Below, piece by piece: positions 22,510 to 64,000 of a DNA stretch of 64,000 nucleotides (its first letter is position 1; every line of letters begins with the position of its first letter). The DNA is from Lota lota (taxonomy: Eukaryota > Chordata > Actinopteri > Gadiformes > Lotidae). A model generated the notes under the pieces. That model did not search any database. It worked only from the letters and a program-made list of their open reading frames with translations, and had not been told where the DNA came from. The stretch lies in the NCBI GenBank assembly GCA_026745465.1, contig JACYXH010000772.1:5649385-5713384 (forward strand), written 5' to 3'. A program made the position numbers and the translations under genes.

Positions 22510-22795
22510 TCTGCTCTTTGTTAGTTTATCTGTTCTCTATACGTTGTGTTTTTGAGAGACCATGAAGTGTAGGTTAGAAAGGTCTTGGAGAGTCACCGGA
22601 CCCTCCATCCATACGTCCTCCTCTGAGGCCAAGGCGGCCGGTGACCCCAGCCATGCCCTGACCACGCCCTGGCAGGTGCTGGTGTCTGGCTCCTCCCTCA
22701 GAGCAGTCTTCTCCCTGCTGCTGACTCAGGTATCCAAGCTGCTCAAGTTGTCTCGCATGGGCACCAGTACTGTCCCGCACATTGGTCTACAGTAA
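22510..22795 (-). other. G+C-rich orphan open frame between dact3 and gramd1b
   Basis: An island of coding-like composition in AT-rich surroundings. The minus strand has an open frame of about 60 codons reading REEPDTSTCQGVVRAWLGSP, then EGPVTLQDLSNLHFM, ending at TAG near 22540. A possible acceptor CAG lies near 22725. The plus strand also has a 77-residue frame from 22562. I do not recognise either. It could be the last exon of an unrecognised minus-strand gene, a processed fragment, or chance. Confidence 0.2.
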
Positions 22796-24729
22796 TAACA
22801 TACTGAAAAAGGGTATGAGGCATTGTTGTTGAGTCCGAGCCAGGTCACTGTGGTTCAGGGGTTGATGCCAAAATAAACGCAGCTGGAGGAGCCTGGACCT
22901 CTGCAACAGCTGCTGAAACTCCTGATTGACTTCAATCTTAACATGCTTAACATGTTTTTCCTTTTCTCTAATTCCTATAACTAGGGTCTACATGGCAATG
23001 TTCAATTTCTTTCAGTTAGATGCCCTTGCGATTGTGAGGCCTGTTTCGTTTCGTAAGTCCTGTATTATCAACATAAAACACACACGCAAGCACGCACACA
23101 CACACACAAAGTTCTTGCCTGTTCTTTTTTTAGTTTCTCAACAACATGCTTTGAGTGGGGTCCCATGTCCCCAGGTTAAATGCTTCTGGTGTTGGACATA
23201 CATACTTTATGATCCTTTGATATCCGTTTTAGTTTGGAAAAGTGCAGCAACAAATTACTATTTGATTATGTATCCGGTGGTCATCCTGTGTTCCATTGAG
23301 TTGTAACCTCTTCGGCACATGATAGTTTTCATACACAAATATCTTAGGGAATTTTCAGCAGAGACGAGGAGAACGTGACAGAAGTTTTGATGTTTGAGTC
23401 CACGTTTGGCAGTGATGTAACACTATCCAACATGCTAATACAAATATTATTATTATTATTAACACACATGTTCAATCCTTCAATAACAGATTGTGTTTAA
23501 TACTTGGAATACCAGTCCTGTAGACAGCGTTGACAGGTCACACACCCACTCGATACGTTAAGACACAGAATCTCCCGACACACAGTTCATTTTCAATATA
23601 TATATATATATATATATTCTTTAATTCTCATGTCCCGCCCTTACTCCACATGAAGGAGAAAGCCACCTCCATCATAATCCCTAGTAGGCAAAGTCATCGG
23701 CGAACCTACGCACAGCGCAGGTTGGATACTTTTTGTCAGTTTGTGGGGTGTCCACCGCAGATATACACAACATAGTATACACATCAGTTCATTTAAGTTC
23801 TCTCTAGACATCCAAACAGACTCTAAAGAAACAAATAAACAAACAAACATACAGTGTAATTATCTTTTCCAGCTCAACGACACCAGTACACCTTTTGTTG
23901 TTGAGACCCGCTTAGAGAAAGAGCATTTGCAGTTTGCCAGGATTTGTTGGTAATGTTCCTAAAGGTAGGTGTGTCTTTGTTATGATTTTGGCAAACCAAA
24001 GGTTGCCGGAGTTGTGTTGTATGTGAGTGGCAATTTCGGCGGTTATCTTTGAAAAACACCCATTTAGTTTCAGTGTTGTGTACAACTTGTGGGGGGTCAG
24101 CCATGAAGACATGGCACTGGTATGGGACTGGGTTGTCTTGGATGCACCACTGTGGATCCCTTCAGAAAGGTAAGAGATAGATCGATTAAAAACAGAGCCA
24201 AACAAAAAAGATAAAGAAATACACATTTCATAAAATCATTAATTTATATTTGGGACTATCCAATGTGCGATTTACAATGAGTAACATAGAAAGCTAAGGG
24301 ACATTTATGAGGATGCAAAAATCCATCTCCCCCACATGCGACGATTTACCATTGTTTCTTTCCTACTAGGTCACATGTAATTGAGTCATGAATACAATAT
24401 TCTTGCTTTATTCCGATTGGCTGTTTTTTTTGTACATATACAGCAGCAGTTTCAGCACACATGTCAGTCTTAATGTAATACTTTATGTCATATCAGTACT
24501 TCAATCAATGGTTTGACAGCATGGTCAAGAAAATAGAACCCAGCTGGCTAAAATAATGAAACCAACCCATTTTAAAACCCTGGAGCACAGAAAGAATTTA
24601 TTTCATTATCCAACTGTGGACTACCACACTTTATCTAAAAGGGAATGGTTCTTTAGCTTCTTAGAGTGAATGGTCAAACAATCAAGCAATTGAAAAAAAT
24701 ATAAGTTCTTTCACTGTGAAAACAAACTG

Positions 24730-24776
24730 TTTCAATGTTCTATATATATATATAAAACATTGAAATACTTTAACAG

Positions 24777-24811
<35 letters not shown>

Positions 24812-24825
24812 GAAATACTTTAACA

Positions 24826-24860
<35 letters not shown>
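24730..24860. repeat. AT-rich tandem duplication with hairpin
   Basis: TATAAAACATTGAAATACTT with TTAACAGTATATA is duplicated with a 50-base offset (24751 and 24801). TTTCAATGTT at 24730-24739 is the exact reverse complement of AACATTGAAA at 24756-24765, so the first copy can form a hairpin. Confidence 0.85.
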
Positions 24861-24868
<8 letters not shown>

Positions 24869-26145
24869 TATAAAATGAAACATACCCTCAAGCCTGCTTG
24901 TGAAGGGGATTTCTATATTTCTATACACTTTCTTGTTTGTAGATCACCGTCGTGTTAAAATACAATTTAAAATAGAAGCCAACCAAAGGGGTTCAGCCCT
25001 GAAGCATGCGTTCACTGGTTTCAATCATTCATTCAGTAACATGACTGTGGCAGGCACAATACAAAAATGGTCTCATTAACCAAGGATCTCTCTCCTGCCT
25101 CCTGTCCCCCTCCCCCCGACCAACACCTTCACGCATCGCCCTCTCGACTCCCCAGGTTGATATCCCAAAGGGTGTCATTTGGACCGTTTCAATATTTTCA
25201 GGCGGTTTACGAGCATCTTTGCGAGAGCCAGGAACTGAATTTTTTTGGATGCTAGAAGATTAAAACTGTATTTTTAAGAACGTAGTGAATACAATGTTAG
25301 GCCATGGGAAATTTATTAAAACAACTAAGAATTGAACAGCCAAAAGCAAATGATTCTCACTTTTGATTGTGTACGTTTGTAGTATTATCTATAATGGTAC
25401 ATTGGGGCTGAGCTCCCTCGCCCTGCATTCATCTCTAATCTATATACACTCCCAACTCTCTTTCATTTTCTTTTTGGAATATCCATAAAGTGCATTTCTT
25501 TTTAGTTATTTTTTAATACCAGGAAGGTTTTCAGAAGGTTGGAACTGCTCCTTGGCTGAGAGACCTCAGGAAATAGCTACCCTTGGGGTGTTGCCCAAAC
25601 CTCTTTCCCATGCTCCTCATACACCATAAACAATTTAATCGAATGACATCTTGTGAAGAGTACATAGTCTACATGGTTACATTCCTTCTCATGCTCTCGT
25701 CACAGCCGTCCATTCATTCAAGACAGACCGTTTTTAAATCGGCTAATGTAGTTAGTGAAAATGGTGGTGGTGTGGACAGGAAGTGACCCATAGGGGTTGA
25801 TTGAAGAGTTTATTTCCAAAATGCAGCATAGCCATTTTTAATGCTAAAAGCAAAAGAAGTACCTGAAGGTATATTGATTTTAGAGGTTTATATAAGCATA
25901 AAGCGCGATTACAAATAGTGATTTTGCTTTTCTTTTGCAATCAGCAATGTTTTGACAGCAATTGCTAGCTCCGATGCACCCTTCGATATATAGAGGACAT
26001 CTCTATTTTGGAACAAAACTCTTTGACTGTAAACCATAGCCTGTTAAGGGCTAATGCAAGGCTGCATCCAAAGGCAATTTGGCTACATGTGCCAGTAATG
26101 AATTATCCAGAGACATACCAGTGTGGAATGATACAAATGTTACAT

Positions 26146-26148
<3 letters not shown>

Positions 26149-26238
<90 letters not shown>
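26149..26238. repeat. (CA)n microsatellite, about 90 bp
   Basis: Almost pure CA repeat, probably in gramd1b 3' UTR or downstream sequence. Confidence 0.95.
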
Positions 26239-26242
<4 letters not shown>

Positions 26243-27892
26243 GCTCAAGCAAATACACAGACAAACGTGCACACTAGACATGTCACAGACATATCTGGCA
26301 TGCACTTCAAAAGAGAACACTTTTATGTTAGAAATTCTTTAACTGGTCTAGAATTCTTGATAACTTTCCTATATACATAAATTAACAATAAATAGAAGTC
26401 ATGTTTATATATTTGGAAATATATTAAATAATGAAATATAGGTATATATTTCAAATATATCCATAGAATTCTTTCTAATTTACAACATATTTTAGAGATA
26501 TAATCACAGTTTAGTAATAAAACACAGGTCCCCTCCCCAGCTTGTCCGGCTGTAATATCCCTTTCAGCCAATCAAATAACAAGAATTCAGTTGTTGCCAT
26601 CCGCATACAATCTCTTCTCTGGGAAGAGTGGTATGGCGGGGACAAACGTGCAATTTCAAGCCACTTCATCTGGCGCTGGCGCTCTGCTTACGCGGCGTGT
26701 TCGTAGAAATGCAACTCGGCCTAGCGTCAGGATTCAATCAAAATATTAGAAAATAACCTAGGACCTAGAACATGATTGTGAAAAGATATTTGTATGAATT
26801 GTTTATAAAATAAAAATTAAAAAATCCTAGTTCCTGTTTAGTGATCCATTCAGCAACTAAACAGAGTGTTCCTGTATTTTTTTGGAGTGTGAAACTAACT
26901 AAAACAATAAAACAATGCAAACCGATAAAGCATCTCTGCAGCCAATACATTCAGTCTAAAAGTGAAACCTAAAAGGATATCAGTATAAATATTTTAACAC
27001 AACCACCTTGGCCCCGGCTATACAGGGAACCAGCCCTTAAAATAGACCATACGGGGCCGAGGCTCAAACAAGGCAGTAGGGATTGATAAGCGGAACTGAG
27101 ATACCTTCTACAATACTAAAACGTACATCTTTCTGTCCGTCTGACGATAAACCTGGCTCTACAGCACACTCTACTGGCCTGGAGTTGAAATGAAAAAAGA
27201 AAACCCTAACAAAAACAACAAACCCTAAAATAAAAGGGACACTGCAGCAAGAACCTCTAGGGGTAGAATTGGTTTGGAACAGTCTAAAGATTGTAGAAAG
27301 CCCATAATACTTTTAAAAGGACCCATCTTCTCTTTGACTAGCTCTGGTCTTATTCTGCTCTTCTCCTTTTATATTGTGTTAGCACTGAGCCATGGTAACA
27401 CTCACTGAGGGAGGAGCTAAGTAAAGCTCAATAAGCATGCAGAAGTTTTCCTTCTCTCTCTCTCTTTTATCATAGCCATTGGCTTCCAGCAGAATATTCT
27501 TTCATGAAAAGAAAACCACGACAACGCACGCACACAAAAGAGCAGGAAGTAGGCGTCACAATGGTGTTGTCACGGGTGTACCGCCGATCCCGGCTCCTTC
27601 CCACAATGCCGCAGTGCTTATGGGGGAGACCACTTCGTGCCGTACACACCCGTGTTGGGGACGGGGGGACAGTGAACTCTGACCTGTAGGAGGGGGAGGG
27701 GAGGGGTTCTAAATTGTGAGCCTCCACCCCCCACTGGGTGGTCTCTTATTAGGCCCCTGGCTGGCCTCTGGTACCGCACTTTCCCATGTCTGTCCCGTTG
27801 CAGCGGTCTGTGTGCTGGTCCACCAACAGAATCGGTCCTATATAGGGTCAGGGTACCGCATGCCCTCGGGGCCTAGCAAGTGGAGGGAGATG

Positions 27893-27918
27893 GGGGGGGG
27901 GGGGGGGGGGGGGGGGGG
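27893..27918. repeat. Poly-G tract just downstream of the gramd1b stop
   Basis: About 26 G in a row on the plus strand, ending eight bases from the gramd1b stop codon; the transcript would carry a C-run at the start of its 3' UTR. Confidence 0.9.
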
Positions 27919-27925
27919 CAGCGTG

Positions 27926-63190
<35,265 letters not shown>

Positions 63191-63975
63191 TGGTACGATG
63201 AGGGGTGTCTGACGGCCACAGCGAGTCGGGGGCCCCGTGCTGCCCACTTGCACCGCCACATGCTGCCCCACCACAGCCTCCCATACAAAGACCGGGACAG
63301 CGGTGGACACGTGCGACGTGAGACACCACGACAGCACTTTGTCTGAGCGCCTTCCCCCCCCCCCCACCCCCCTCCGCCCGAAAAAAAACCCCAACTCGAC
63401 AACAAAAGGAAACACAGCGCCTGCCTCCTCTCCTCTCCTCTTTCGTGAGCCGTGTTCTCCTCCTCTGTCTCCCGGTGGAGGTGCCGCAGTGCTGAGTTCT
63501 CGGGCCAGAAAAAAAACCTCTCCTATCTCCCTGGTATCCGCGGAAGCAGCAGCAGCGGTGGCTAGCTGTAGCTGTAGCTGTAGTTGTATCTGTGGCAGAG
63601 GAGAGGTGGCCTGCCCTGCAGTACTCACCGCATCGGCGCCAGCACACCGACGGGAATGGGCGTATAATTGCAAACAAATGCCAGCATGATTGGCTCACTT
63701 TTCCTTCTCCTCTCCTAACTATGTGTCCCTTTTTTTTGTTGGTTTTGTCTAATGCCCGACACAGAGCTCTCACGCTTTCTCTTTGACAGCTACTGTGCTC
63801 CGTTTCACTCACACACACTGGCACACTCTCCCTCTCTCCCTCCCTCTCTTGGCCCCCACTGCTGCGGATGAAAGCTGCACTTGCCGGGGCTGGTGATGAG
63901 CATGCGCAAGCGGGACAGCAGGGCACCTCCTCCCAGTCTCTCTCTCTCGCTCCCCTCCCCCCCCCCCCACCCACA
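63191..63975 (-). promoter_or_regulatory. gramd1b: gramd1b 5' UTR and promoter region
   Basis: G+C-rich upstream region with C-runs at about 63352-63376 and 63955-63969, repeated GCTGTAGCTGTA triplets near 63565-63585, and a minus-strand CCAAT box AGCCAATC at about 63688-63695. The long frames crossing it are low-complexity and not convincing. The transcription start is not determinable. Confidence 0.5.
63629..63687 (-). CDS. gramd1b: Candidate alternative first exon of gramd1b (hydrophobic head)
   Basis: An ATG at 63687 opens MLAFVCNYTPIPVGVLAPM plus two bases, then a consensus GTGAGT donor. The 59-nt exon ends in phase 2, matching exon 2, so the product would read VLAPMR-TASNSNRS. The short hydrophobic stretch could alter targeting. 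Against it, a CCAAT box sits directly upstream of the ATG, so the segment may be core promoter and the frame chance. Confidence 0.4.
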
Positions 63976-64000
63976 TGGCTGTCTCTCGTTTCCTATACAG

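Larger units (their letters stand above)
22796..27925 (-). other. Probable long 3' UTR of gramd1b and intergenic sequence
   Basis: About 5 kb of mostly AT-rich sequence downstream of the gramd1b stop, with several minus-strand AATAAA signals (for example near 24408, 24598, 25308 and 25810). Mammalian GRAMD1B has a long 3' UTR, so part of this is likely UTR; the end point is not determinable. It contains (AT)n at about 23598-23621, a duplicated AT block at 24730-24860, (CA)n at 26149-26238 and a G-run at 27893-27918. No further exon recognised. Confidence 0.5.

Overview
The window is nuclear DNA of a ray-finned fish, almost certainly a teleost. It holds intron-rich vertebrate genes with GT-AG splice sites, a fish-type tRNA-derived SINE tail, and very many long (CA)n, (GA)n and poly-C/poly-G tracts. 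That repeat density recalls gadiform (cod-like) genomes, but this is only an impression. There are no prokaryotic genes, CRISPR arrays or rRNA genes.

Three host genes account for the recognisable coding sequence. (1) 124-7566, plus strand: the last nine exons of a NACHT and WD-repeat protein of the NWD1/NWD2 family. Its 5' end lies off the left edge. All splice phases agree and the last exon is about 3.3 kb. (2) 11181-21003, minus strand: dact3 (Dapper antagonist of beta-catenin 3), four coding exons. The C-terminus is almost letter-perfect to mammals, but exon 3 carries an apparent one-base frameshift. (3) 27926-63190, minus strand: gramd1b (Aster-B, an ER sterol transporter). It has exon 1, exon 2, a 21-nt exon and 15 further exons, together giving about 743 residues against 738 in human as I recall it.

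The remaining sequence is introns, UTRs and spacers full of simple repeats. It includes three minisatellites (25 bp at 10.3-11.2 kb, 28 bp at 16.8-17.1 kb, 25 bp at 51.1-51.4 kb), a foldback element at 15.0-15.3 kb, a SINE at 31.7-31.8 kb, a hAT-like relic at 41.2-41.6 kb, and several sharp inverted repeats.

Two things stand out. First, the N-terminal half of gramd1b looks like a modular splicing array. Besides the canonical first exon there are three further candidate first exons (63.6, 54.8 and 37.3 kb) whose phases fit the downstream exons. Between exon 2 and the GRAM domain lie four tiny exons of 21 or 24 nt, all phase 0, which would add or remove short, mostly basic peptides next to the membrane-binding GRAM domain. 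One of the four is the known KSQSWYN exon. Second, the 25-bp minisatellite starts inside the last codons and stop codon of dact3, so it appears to have grown from the PDZ-motif coding sequence. It would put about 35 UUAGGG-bearing units, resembling telomeric RNA, into the dact3 3' UTR.
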